A stretch of DNA of 64,000 bases, from positions 3,968,001 to 4,032,000 of the forward strand of contig CP021220.1 in the NCBI GenBank assembly GCA_003999685.1, in the 5' to 3' direction. The position numbers and the translations under genes were made by a program. The DNA comes from Taiwanofungus camphoratus. Taxonomy: Eukaryota; Basidiomycota; Agaricomycetes; Polyporales; Taiwanofungaceae. The notes beneath the pieces were generated by a model, which saw only the letters and a program-made list of their open reading frames with translations, was not told the DNA's origin and made no database searches. How positions within the stretch are numbered: the stretch's first letter is position 1; the number at the start of each line of letters is the position of its first letter. Positions 1 through 11,252 of this stretch are shown here, one piece after another.

Positions 1-786
1 GGTGCTAGAAAGATTCTCCCGGGGTTCACTTTCTTGGCGACTGTCTGCTGGATAATCGTGGCGGTCTAGGTTATGAAGGATTGCTGAGGCTTGCATTCTT
101 GGTACTTTAATGACACGATACAATGGTGATGACTTCACGATGAAAATAGCGCTGACGTCTCGAGGAGTGCAATATACCTTCATAATTCTTAGTATGTCTG
201 TAGGTCGGGCCATAAGTGCATGAGACAATCTCCATATCATACTGAGCGTGTGCCTAAGGGCAGTCTTGAAATATGCTTGTGACAATAGGTAATTCGGGTA
301 TCTGTCGACTGCTGGTACAGTAATGCGTATACATTAGAGCGTATTCACAGCCAAGTTCGAATTGGCCCACGCCAATCAGAGACCGTTATATGCCTATTTT
401 TTCCTTTTTTTGCTCGAGTTCGACTTGGGTGCGGATACGCCCCATTACATATGTCTCGGTAGGTCTTCTGTGGTGGCTGCTGTTCCTCGCCGCGTTAGGC
501 AAATCCGCAAGTCATACACTATGAAAGCATGCGTCAGAGAGCGCCTACCATCGAAGCGCGTCGATGTGACATCGATCATGTCCATAGATAAGATATAATG
601 ATGTCTCCAACCTAAAGTTCAATTTCGCTTTCAAATTTTATGCGAATTGCACGAGTACATTTGCTGCACCAGTTGCTACAAGCGTAGAAAGGATACAACA
701 CATAGGGTAGGCGTTTATAATGATAGTCCGTACGACGACCGTGAAAAGGGATGATGGGACAGACGTCAGGGGCGGACGACCGCCGT
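1..786. other. No recognisable gene
   Basis: This stretch lies downstream of the thioredoxin gene, whose stop is at 787. Short open frames exist but have no splice continuity, no recognisable domain and no coding bias that I can see. I see no RNA gene or repeat. Confidence 0.5.
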
Positions 787-1320
787 TCACGCGAGGTCCT
801 GGATGAGTTGCTGTGGATGGGAAGTCAAAACGGCCAGAAAAGACAATTCAAAACGGGAGTCATACCTGAAGGCCAACCGGGTTAGCGCCGACGATCTCTT
901 TAAGCTTCGAGCCGTTCTTGAAAGCGACGAAGGTAGGCATCTAGACGAGTCGCCGATCAGCCGCCACAACTCGACAACCAAGCCCGTCGCCGACAGAGAA
1001 AATGGGTACGTACCGCGCGAATGCCGACTTCCTGGGAGATTTCCTGCTGATCGTCCACGTCGACCTTGTAGAAGTCCGCGTGCGAGAACTGCTCAGAGAG
1101 CTTCTCGAAGATGGGCGAGATGACCTTGCAAGGGCCGCACCATGTCGCCCAGAAGTCGATTACAACAGGCTTCTGGCCATTGATCTGGTAATCGCGCGCG
1201 ATTAGTCATTCGCGAGGCATTCAGCAGAGGGAGTGGAAGGGGAGACCGGGAGAACTGGAGCGAAACATTACTTACGACCTGCTGGAATTGGTCCAGGGAG
1301 GAGATGACGGTAACGGTCAT
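787..1320 (-). CDS. trx1: Thioredoxin
   Basis: Small cytosolic disulfide reductase, 104 residues, the normal length of a fungal thioredoxin. It passes electrons from thioredoxin reductase to ribonucleotide reductase, peroxiredoxins and other targets. Four exons on the minus strand: 1320-1276, 1184-1014, 940-866 and 810-787, all joining in frame. The active site WCGPC is at residues 30-34, inside the conserved IDFWATWCGPCK block. The conserved cis-proline loop (RAMPTF, Pro74) sits exactly at the exon 2/3 junction. There is no signal or transit peptide, so the cytosolic form is likely. The first intron has a good branch site (ctaat) and ends ...attaccag. The start is the only ATG giving the standard short N-terminus. 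No open frame longer than part of the gene exists, so ORF-based calling would miss it. Confidence 0.95.
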
Positions 1321-3033
1321 GGTAATTAGGTGTTTCTGGAGACGAAGGAGGAAGGTGGTTGCTAGACAGCGGGTGTGGAGATGATGATAGTCTAGAGGAA
1401 AGTTGCTTTATAGCACTGGCCCAGGCAGAACCTACGATAGAGATCGCGCCATAGATCACATGATCCTGACAAATATATGTCGGCGTCTCTGTCGGCGCTT
1501 GGGTCTACCAGGCTGGACAGTCGCCTACCTGCGCAATTTTACAAATGCCTGTCACCGACACCGAAGCTGCTTGGTCAAATTGCATGTTTAGAACATACTG
1601 TTCCCCGAACCTTGCAAACAAGCGTCGGATACCTCTTTGAGCTTGTGACGTGCTCGCCTCGTCCGGAGAATTGTGGTCAAAGTTGACACTTCACCTGATG
1701 GTATCGATGAGGATAAGAGTCCAGTAAGGGCTCGATGTTCGCTGCACGTTTCCAGCTTATAGTTCGTTAAGGTTGAGTTCATCCTTGTGGTCTGATCTTC
1801 ACTCACCAGCATCTTGTCGTCAACCTTCTCATGGCTCAACCTCGGGCTATGAGCGTCTTACTGCGTTCCATTCTGTACCTGTCTACAGGGCCAAGTCAAG
1901 GCTGTTGGTCTAGTGCTCGTTCGACGCCAGGATCTCCTTTGTATCACCACCGTGTTCAAATGATTCTGTTCCATCATCGGGTTGACACCGCTTTTTCACC
2001 GACGGAACGTGAATTGCCGTCAATGTTGTTTGTCTTTGAGAATCTGGACCAGCTGCTGAGCTAAGGTAGTGATAATGCGTGCCATTTATGTATTGTATGA
2101 GATGTGTTCAGCGTTAGCATCGTTGAGTGAATTTCTCGTCAAGTCAGGCTTGTGTCCAGGTCATATATTGCCGTAAAATAGATCGAAACGGATTTGAATG
2201 TCTTCTCGTGGATAGCTGGGGAGAGGCCTGAGGCAGCACGTCGTTGTGTCAACGCAGGACTTGGTATGGCCGTCGTTCAAAGAATCGGGTTGTATCCATG
2301 CGAATATCAGCTTCGGCTTACGTGCACAAGGCACCTTTTTATTTTGTTTTGTTTTGTTTTATTAATTCACCGGGTTATACTCCATACAGCGTAGGTACAT
2401 GTGGAGTGCATAATGATAGTAAGTGGGCATCCGCGCCCGCATGAGCGACACGCCTACAGACACAAGGCACCTTGACTTCGTGAAGAGACGTTCTATACAG
2501 TGTATTTAACGCGCGAAGTCTGCTCGAATGCATTCTTGTCCAGTGCAGCAATGTCGTGCAATACAGACTGAGCCAAGAGCTCATCGGCGTGCTCGTCGCG
2601 TCCGCCAGCTTCGGGAACGCCCGTCGAAGCGCCCTCGGTACCATGCACGCGCATGACCACCATGCCAAGAATACAGCATTTGATTCCGAAAGGTCCTTGT
2701 GGTTAGACCACATTACACTCCTTGCATTTACTGTGTTTCTTATTACCTGAGCTCTCTTCCATTACCACCATATCGTCGCGATAGTTGCCCACTGAGGGGC
2801 GCTTGATCGCAGTGCGATACGGCCAGAACGATTGCGAACGCGGCGGCATTGCTCAAACGCCCAGCAGGACTTGTACCAGCACCAGGAAGAGTATCAGGAA
2901 GCTAGGGGCGTGTGGTTGATCGCACAAGCAGAACAGCGCATGCTCGCAGGCAGGTCATATCTCGCTCCAAGTGACAGACTTGCATAGCATACAACAGTTC
3001 CGTAGCACACAAAATTCCGAATAGCCAGAGAGC
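1321..3033. other. Intergenic, no recognisable gene
   Basis: About 1.7 kb lies between the divergent thioredoxin (minus) and GRAM-VASt (plus) genes and presumably holds both promoters. Several short frames occur (for example 2375-2713 minus), but none shows a known domain or spliced continuation. A short TTTTG repeat is at 2339-2360. No RNA gene is seen. Confidence 0.5.
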
Positions 3034-6000
3034 ATGGCACCGAATTTCCTGTCGAAGTTTGTGAAGCATTCTCCTCAGCCAGTTTCGCCAGGGCTGTCGC
3101 GCTCACCGTCGCCGTCGCCGGCGAATCGATACCCTACCATTGCCGTCAGCACGACGAGCCCCACAAGTCCGGAGGGTGCTCGCCCGAGACGGCATACGAC
3201 TACTGGCAGTGCTACGCCCTCCGACGACGGCGCTTCCGACCTCTCAGGGCCCAATGTCACCGTTGTCCCGCCCTCCCCACGCAGTGTCAGCCAGAACTCC
3301 CTGACAGACGAGAACACCCCCAGGTCAGCTCGTCCTCCGGCCCATTCTCCGGCCCAGCTCAACAACAACAATGCGAACGGATCAGCGAAGAGCGTCCCGT
3401 CGCTGTCCAATCTGAACTCCCCTGCGCCTTTGGCGCGCGGTGCGCCGTCGCCGCAGGATGAGGAAGGCCTTGTGACGCCGACGCCAGCTGGTCGTACGTC
3501 GTTCGCAGACCAAGGCGCAGACCAAGGGTCCTTGTCGCATTCCCGGTCTACCGGGAATCTCCGTGAGAAGGCACAAGGCTCGGATATTAAGTCCCCCAAC
3601 CATCCCCGCTCTGCCACAATGGTCGATGACAAGTCGCGCCTGCCGACCCCAGACGACCCCAATCGCGCACCGTCTCGCAAATCTAGCAAGACCAAGCTCC
3701 GTGTTGCTGCAGATGCTGCTAAGGAAGATCCGTCGCGAAGACAGTCACAGAGCCGGCATGACCGCTCAGCCTCTGTTCCTTCGTACACGCCTAATGTGAC
3801 TGTTACTGAAGACGGCGTCTTGACCACGTCGCCCGTCTCTGAGTCACCCCCAGCGATCATCCAGTCGAGCCCGTCCAAGCGCAGCCTCGCAGCCAGCGCT
3901 ACCGTCCCGAATGTCGCGTCCAACTTCCTCATGCCCGACAACTCGGATGCTGTATCCGTTAATTCCGTGGGTAGCAACACGCCCTCGTCCAAGAAGAAGC
4001 GCTCTTGGCGGCGCAAGTCCTCCAACAACGGCACGCCCGTGCAGCCTGCCACGTCGCCCGCCGCGTCCTCGGCGTCGCTCTCACCCAAGCGCAAGCCCAC
4101 GGGCAGCAAGGGGCTCGTGTCGGCCATCGCCGCGTCCGGCATGACCATGGCGAACCACGGCATGTCGATGGCGCCGTTCTCGTCTGTCGAAATGCCCCCG
4201 ACGCCCGGTACGTCCTCAACGCTGTCCTCGGTCCAACGTCCGCGCCGGTCGTCCAGCTTCTCGAGGGTGGGGCGTTCACGCAATGCTTCGTTGAGCTACC
4301 CGGCGAGCGACTTGTCCGACCACGAGTCGTTCCGCTCAGGACTGGATGGCGCGAGCGGGGAAGATGACGAGGACGATGACCTCGACCTCGACCCGGACGA
4401 CATTCCCGTCACGGGCTTTGCGGTTGCGAGCAACAGGCGCAACCAGGAGTTCCACGAGCTCTTCCCTAAGATCCCAGAGGGCGACTACCTTATTGAGGGT
4501 ACGTGTCTTCATTATGTTAATTCTCATGCATGAGGCATATGCAAGAGGTGCGCTTGTTGACGTATTCACTGTGCTGTATGTACATAGACTATGGATGTGC
4601 CCTACAACGCGAGATCCTCGCTCAAGGCCGGATATACATATCGGAGAACCATATATGCTTCCACGCGAACATCCTCGGCTGGATCACTGATGTGAGCTTT
4701 TCTGCGTCAACTTTCCTCAATGTATATAGTCTCACCTATCCATTCGCGCCTGCACCTAGCTCACTATTCCCATGTACGATGTGATCGCGCTCGACAAACG
4801 CATGACTGCTTTTGTAATTCCAAATGCAATCCTGGTCACGACGGTCCGCGCAAAATACACGTTCACATCTTTCCTCTCCCGCGACAATACCTTTGATGTG
4901 ATCTACAATGTATGGCGGCTCGCACGCCCGGAGGGCTCTTCCATGGGCTCTAGGATGCAGAGTCCACGAGGATCTCTGGACATGCCGAACGACGTAGTGT
5001 CAGACGGTGTGTCGATGACGAATGGAGCCTCTTCTGGCTCGACGGTCGACAAGACCTCAGGGAAGGGTCAGGGTCAGAAGAACAAGGTCACCCGTTGTGC
5101 ATGTGGCAAAGCTGGCGAACACTTCAGCGAAAAGGCGATGGAAAGCATAGTTCCGGGTACCCCGGAGAAGATATACAACCTCATGTTCACAAGCGGGTTC
5201 ATCAAGGACTTCATGAGGGACGATGAAAAGCTCACAGGTTTGCTTCCTATCAAATTCTCAACAGGTCGTTTTTCTTATACTCTCATTGTCGTCGAAGATA
5301 TTCAGATTTCCGACTGGATGCCCACTGCAGAGAACTCCAAGTTACTCTTCCGCCAGATGTCCTATACGAAGCCATTGTCTGGCGGTATCGGCCCAAAATC
5401 GACCAAGTGCGAGCTGCGCGACGATACCTTACACTGCGACTTCGACGACTATATATCTACGTTGACCACCACACGTACTCCGGACGTTCCAAGCGGCAAT
5501 GTCTTCTCTGTTAAGACACGGACATGCATCACATGGGCTAGTAGTGTGTCAAGCAAAATACTTGTGACTACACAGGTTGAGTGGACCGGACGCAGCTTCA
5601 TTAAAGGTACCTCTGCGCAAGGTCTGCGCTCCTCACACACTCACTCTTCCTCTAGGTATTATCGAGAAATCTGCCATCGACGGTCAAAAGATATACCACG
5701 CCGACCTCGATAGATGTATGCGGGATTACATCCATGCACATCAATCAGAGTTCATTCCCGAGGGCGTGGATGCTTCTGTCGTTGAGGAGGTGGAGTTGCC
5801 TGTCATTGAGTCGCCTCAGCCTGAGTCAGTTGAGCGGCCGTTGACGAGTGAGACGGGGGCTCGCAAGTCTCGCGAGTTTGAGCGCAACCAGCGTGGTCTC
5901 CAATGGGCATACGACACATTCGAGGGCACACTAAAGGTCGCGCGGCAGAGTGCCGAAGGTTTACTAGAACTTATCAAGGACGCCTGGGAGCAGTCATCGT

Positions 6001-6317
6001 CGACCACCATTTTATATTTCGTTATCGTCTTCTTGGTAATCAGCAACATCTGGACATTGATGATGGTCGGGAAGCGAGAGGAGGTTGGCAGGAGGAAGGA
6101 GATGCGGAAGATTGAGGAGAGGGAAAAATGGGTTCAGGGTGTCGTCACCGCGCTTTGGGAAGAACTAACTACGAGCAGAAACGGTAACGCACAATGGCCT
6201 CCGCCCGTACATCTGAGCGATGACTGGAGAGGGGAGATTGCTGAGATTAGCTCTGTGCTCGACACGGTGGAGGAAAGAGTTCACAATCTGAGGCTGAGCT
6301 TGAAGGAACTCGACTAA
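3034..6317 (+). CDS. GRAM-VASt sterol-transfer protein (LAM/Ysp2 family)
   Basis: Membrane-anchored lipid transfer protein at ER contact sites. The family (yeast Lam1-6, animal GRAMD1/Aster) moves sterol between plasma membrane and ER. Five exons: 3034-4498, 4588-4691, 4760-5237, 5298-5606 and 5656-6317; 1005 residues. Residues 1-460 are Ser/Pro-rich and disordered. A GRAM domain follows at about 470-580, with the pattern ILGWITDLTIP and FVIPNAILVTT. The VASt/StART-like domain at about 650-810 contains DWMPT, SGGIGPKSTKCEL, CDFDDY and VEWTGRSFIKGIIEKS. A single membrane helix (TTILYFVIVFLVISNIWTL) lies about 85 residues before the C-terminus, and the tail is basic then coiled-coil-like. The third intron (5238-5297) is 60 bases and free of stops; removing it restores the conserved EKLTDIQISDW stretch. 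Which LAM subfamily this belongs to is not resolved. Confidence 0.93.
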
Positions 6318-6786
6318 ATCTATACTTCGACTAGATATATACTTCGCATTTTCTTCAGAATTCTTTTTTCTGGATTTACATTCGTGTAATAGTGATTTGC
6401 AAGCAATTCATTTAGAAGCAGTATGCTATACCTGAATCCAGAGCGGTATTATATTAGAAATGAGCGATCTAAGACGACGGTTTGCTGTTCGAATGCTGAG
6501 ACTACAAGTGTTGCGAGTCAACGATGGAATGCGAGAACAAAATACTCAAAATAACGGAATAACGAGGGTCGATGAACCCGGAGTCAGAAGTATCAGGGTC
6601 CTTGCTCGGCATAGGAATTCAGAAAGCGTTCAAAAGAATGTGTACTTGATGATTGAATAATAGCTATAGATGAGATGCATACGAATAAAATGGGAGATGC
6701 AAATAGAGAAAGCAGCAATTGAAGATTGCGACAGGAGAGCCCTCAAATATACACGATTTGACCGAAACCACCCCCAGAGTCTGCAA

Positions 6787-9700
6787 TCAGCGTGGTGATT
6801 GGAAGATCGACAAGACTTTCTCCGCCCCTTCCTTGTATTTCTTCAGCACCTTGCTCTTTTGCTTGTCTTCCTCCATAGAAATGACGGAATTTCCTCGAAT
6901 AGTGTCTCCATTCTTTGCATCGCCATTGAGTGACTGGTCTGAAGATTCACTTGGCGAGCCGACAGATAAGGCCGACTCTTTAGACCTTAGAGATGGAGTC
7001 ATAGGCAGTGTGGATCCACCAGACGGAGATGGTGAGAGCAAGCCCCCAGTCGACGTTGTCGACGCCGAAAGGGTAGTAGAATTTGAATGAGCGAGCGTCT
7101 TTGTCGTGGTAGTCGACCGCACGGACTGTGGAGACCTTTGACGAAGGAACTGTTTCGGATGCTTGCGGAAAGTAAGCCCCGGATTCCGGCCACGACGTTG
7201 CTTGTCTGATGGGGTCGGTGACTCCGACGGTTCCGAGCCAGCATAATCGGACTCCAAGGACATGCCAGAGAAATTACGAGGCCCTGATCGGCGAGGAGTT
7301 GACTTGCGGAATACAGCCAGCTTATACCGGTCAACCACACCACGAGCAAACAAACTCGTTCCCTTTGCGCCATTCCGCTCCTCATCAACACCTGCTTCAA
7401 CAAAGTCCCAGTCATCTTCATCGCGTTCTGTAACTGCTTCGTCTTCGTCGATTGCATCAGATAGATCACGGTCCAATGCTGGTATTCCAGACTTCTCTCT
7501 ACGGCCTCGTTGCCTGGCTTGATTCGGACGAGACGGAAGCGCCTTGGTAGTGGCGATCTTAACCTGAGGTTTGGTCACTTCAGCAGCAGGAAGTGCGGCT
7601 GATGATGTAGCTCCCAATGGTCGGGCTGCGGCACTCTCTGGCAGTGTTGTCTCTGGCTTCTTTGTAAGTTGTTGATCTTTGACAGGTACCGCAGGTGCCT
7701 CGGACTCGGGCAGTACGGCTGGCCGTGCTTCTGGCGTCTTTGGCTCATGAGCCTCTTCTATTGCTGCTCTGCTCTCTTCCACCACCTCAGCAATACTAGA
7801 AGTAGTTTCAGAAAGCAGGTCTTCTGGCGGCACATTGTCAACACTGGCAGCATCAGTGGATTCTTCCTCTTCCTCCTCTTCCTCCTCTTCTTCCTCCTCT
7901 GCTTCATCTTCCTCAACTTCATCATCCATGATGATCGAGTGCCGTCCCTTGAATGAATACCCATCAAATACATCCACTGTGTCGTCCTCCGTTGCATGAA
8001 CCGAAGGGCTGCGAGACTGTGATGGCGTCGTCGCCGAATCTTCGCCATCCGTACGCTCAGTGTCAGTTTGACGATCCTGATCTGTGTCAGTCTGTTCGTT
8101 CTCGTTCTCGTCATTGATTACAGGCTCCATGTCCAGGAAGGTATCGTCGAAGTTTTGGGTATCACTTGCATTCGACGGGTCGATCGGTGGAATATATGGG
8201 GCTGCACATCAGAAGATTTAGAAGAGATGTCATTGAACTGTGGACCGCAAAGCTTACGTATGTACCGCTTATAATATACATGAGACCAGTCTCTGAAAAG
8301 TTGACTCAAGAGATCAGAGAGCTGGAGGCACGAGAATGCGAGACGACATACATCATTGAAAAATAGGGATGCTTCTTTATCCTAGGTTCCTTCATTCTGA
8401 GCGCCGGGTTGCGTTGAAGCAACTATGATGACAAAGATTAGCATACGTTGCGTATTCATGCGGAAAGTCACTGACTCCACGAATCAAACTTTTTGTATCC
8501 TGATCCATAGTCCTGTCTTCTGGGAACTGGAGTTCATCCTGCAAGACTCTGTAGTACATGTCAGAATGGTTGTTTGCCCAGAATGGTGTCTGCAGGAGAA
8601 CAGATTAGCAATGGATTTGAGCGTCCCACGAATGCAGAACTACTAACGATTCCTGTCAACATCTCGTATAGCATTGTACCAAAGCTCCACCAATCAACCT
8701 CGTAACTGTAGGGCAGCCCTTGAATGACTTCGGGTGCAAGATATTCAGCAGTACCACAGAAAGTGCTTGTGGTATCGACTGGCCCCGATGGTGCCCAGCC
8801 ATTTGCCAAATCCTGGCCCTTCTCTCCCTTCATCCAGTGAGGGGTCGCGGAGGTAGGTGTCCCGGCAGTGAAGTCGCCTCTGAATCCAGACGGCGTCGTC
8901 GGGACAGTGGTAGGTGAGGTATGGCGCGGGAACTCTTTAGACAGGCCAAAGTCAGTCAACACGATATGCCCATCAGCCCCAATAAGGATATTCTCAGGCT
9001 TTAGGTCTCGGTAGATAACGCCTGCTGCGTGGAGGCCCTCAACACCTTCAACAATTTCAGCTGCGTAAAACCTAGCTCGATCGCGCCCTAACCGACCCCA
9101 CCGGGCAAGCTGTGTGGCCAAGTCTCCACCGGGGTGAAAATCCTATAATCGGTAATAAAGCAATCGTCAAATTCTCAAGCTGAGGGGACACCTACCATCA
9201 CCAAGAATAAATTCTCCTTATCGTGGAAACTCCACCAGAGCTTGACCACAAAGGGATCGGAGCCCTCGGCCGCCATCCTTTTGAGCACAGCTTGCTCCGT
9301 CAGCGTATGCTGCAATTCCTGGTGTGCAAGCACATGGCGCTTGGTGATCGCCTTCAGCGCAAATACGTCCGACGTCGGTTTGTGGCGCACGAGCAAGACC
9401 TTGCCTGCACAGCCCTTGCCAAGCACACGCATCATCTCAAAGTCGTCGATCACGACCTTGCGCTGCGACTTCTTCTTCTCGCTGTTTGGGTCCATGGATT
9501 TGGACCGCTTTTTGCGCGTGGACTGTTGGCCAGTGGTCGAAATGGACGAGTCGTCGCCCGTCTGCGATGTTTGCGAGGAGGTGCCTTCACGGAGCAAGGG
9601 TGACGCGAGGAAGATGCGCGATGCACGGGAGGTCGGGTCCGCGGACTGTGAACGTGGTATGCGCGCAGAGTGCGTGGGGGCGTCTGCAGATACTGGCGTC

Positions 9701-11252
9701 GAGGGCGCATCCGCTTCCTCATCATGCTCAATACCATTCGCGACAGCAAGTTCTGTGTCAATGGATGCAGGCTCAGCAGACACGTCTTCCGGGACCAGTG
9801 ACACAGGCTTCGGCGAGCGAGGTGTCGGGGCACGATCTTGTTCCTCATCAACACCATCCTCCATTGCACCATTGACTGTGCTTTCCTCTGTCGCGGCTTC
9901 CGCCTCGGCTTCGTCAATTTCCTTTATGCCATTCTGCATTGCTCCGTTGACCTGGGTCTCGTGCTGTTGTTCCGCAGCACCATTTCCATTTACACTGGGC
10001 GTTCCAGGCACCTCTGCATCAGGCGTCGTTGCCTCGTCGCCGTTCAAGACCACTTGACTAATAGAACGGTGGATCTCTGTCGAGCTGCCTGGGCTCACGT
10101 GCGCGGCCAAGTCCGATCTCACGCGCTTGATTGCCCTCTCAACGCGCACGCTCTGCAGGTCGTCCGTACGCACCCTGACAAAGCGCTTCCAGACACGCGC
10201 CTGGCGTAGAATCTGGTCATTCGCTATGCCCGTGAGATACGCGGCGAGGCCCGTGACGGTGCTGTTCGAGGGGGTCAGGGGCGGCATACCGTCGTCCTCG
10301 TCGTCGGCGTCCTCCGAGAACGGGTCGCTGATCTCGTGTTTGGGCGACGCGAGCGGGGTATGATGCGTGGATGAGACGTTGCTCGATACCCGGCTACTAG
10401 GTACGGTGCTGGAAGGGGCCGATTGGCGCGATGAGACCTGGCGCATGCCAGAGGACTTGTTGCTGGATGGCGACGCAAGCCGAGAGAGCGTGTTCAGGAA
10501 AGCAGATTTGCGCTTTGGGGGTGTAGGGAGGGTAGAGACGTCGATGGGGAGGGTAGGTGATTTCGTGTTAGGGTATGAGTCGCGGAGCTTTCCATGCAAC
10601 TCAACGATCTCAAGAGCAGTACGGGTAAGGGTCAAATTATGTGTAGGGGCTGGAGGATAGAAATAGTAAAGCGATCAGCAAATTGACACTTGACGTAACG
10701 GAGGATTGCAGCTGGTCAAAAGATTTGAACGCTACATGACTAAGACCCGGCTGATAGAAATCGAAGCAAACGAGCGCGTCTGGTCACAAGGACACGGCGA
10801 ATGAAGAACTCACTCTTAATGTAGAGACTGTACGAGCAAGCATCATGCGGCGTCTCAGCTACACTGATAGTCCATGGACCATCCTGGTTGTCCACTCGGC
10901 GGGGAAGTCGCCGGGTGGGCATGGACTGAGGCGCTGCCGAATTCTTCATTTCCTTGGGGGTAGACCTGGGTTCGAGTTGGGCGGGAGCTGCTGGTTCAAA
11001 GAAAGACGTGTTCACAACAGATGAACGTCCTCTCCTGTGTATTCTCTTCAAGCTATGACTCGATCTAACGTCGACGCTCCTCCTCGAGAACGAGTGATGT
11101 AGCTTGCTGTCCGCAACAGGTGTGTTTGGTGCGGGAGTTGTAGCAGGATCTCTGTGCGCTGCACCAAGTCCAAGGACTGTCTTGAATTTGACGCGGGGTG
11201 TGTCGGTGAGCGGTTGGTGCTGCGGGGCGACAGAGCGGAGGACGCCAAGCAT
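6787..11252 (-). CDS. PX-domain AGC-family Ser/Thr protein kinase
   Basis: Predicted 1340-residue kinase. Seven exons on the minus strand: 11252-10814, 10649-9196, 9142-8648, 8589-8476, 8422-8352, 8292-8258 and 8201-6787. A PX (phosphoinositide-binding) domain starts near residue 123 (GPWTISV...YSLYIK) and appears split by a Ser-rich acidic insert of about 85 residues before [23 protein letters not shown]. The kinase domain spans about 548-860: glycine loop [13 protein letters not shown] with Lys579, YRDLKPEN with catalytic Asp677, DFG at 695-697, [12 protein letters not shown] at the T-loop. AGC tail features follow: a PPYIPP segment and the hydrophobic motif FDGYSF (948-953). The C-terminal 390 residues are acidic and Ser-rich, with an Asp/Glu run coded at 7861-7915. 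PX plus AGC kinase recalls animal SGK3/RPS6KC1; endosomal membrane recruitment is inference. Confidence 0.92.
7861..7915 (-). repeat. Glu-codon repeat inside the PX kinase
   Basis: A purine-rich tract on the minus strand (GAG/GAA/GAT codons) encodes a run of 14 Glu interrupted by Asp and Ala, in the disordered tail of the kinase. This kind of codon repeat is prone to length changes. It is in frame and part of the coding exon. Confidence 0.85.

Noticed and set aside
3075-4283. Minus-strand open frame of 402 codons
   Set aside because: It lies opposite the coding exon of the GRAM-VASt gene. Its composition is that expected from reading Ser/Pro codons backwards, and no motif is present.
9242-10057. 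Plus-strand open frame of 271 codons
   Set aside because: Antisense shadow of the PX kinase exon 2, Ser/Ala/Cys-rich, with no domain.
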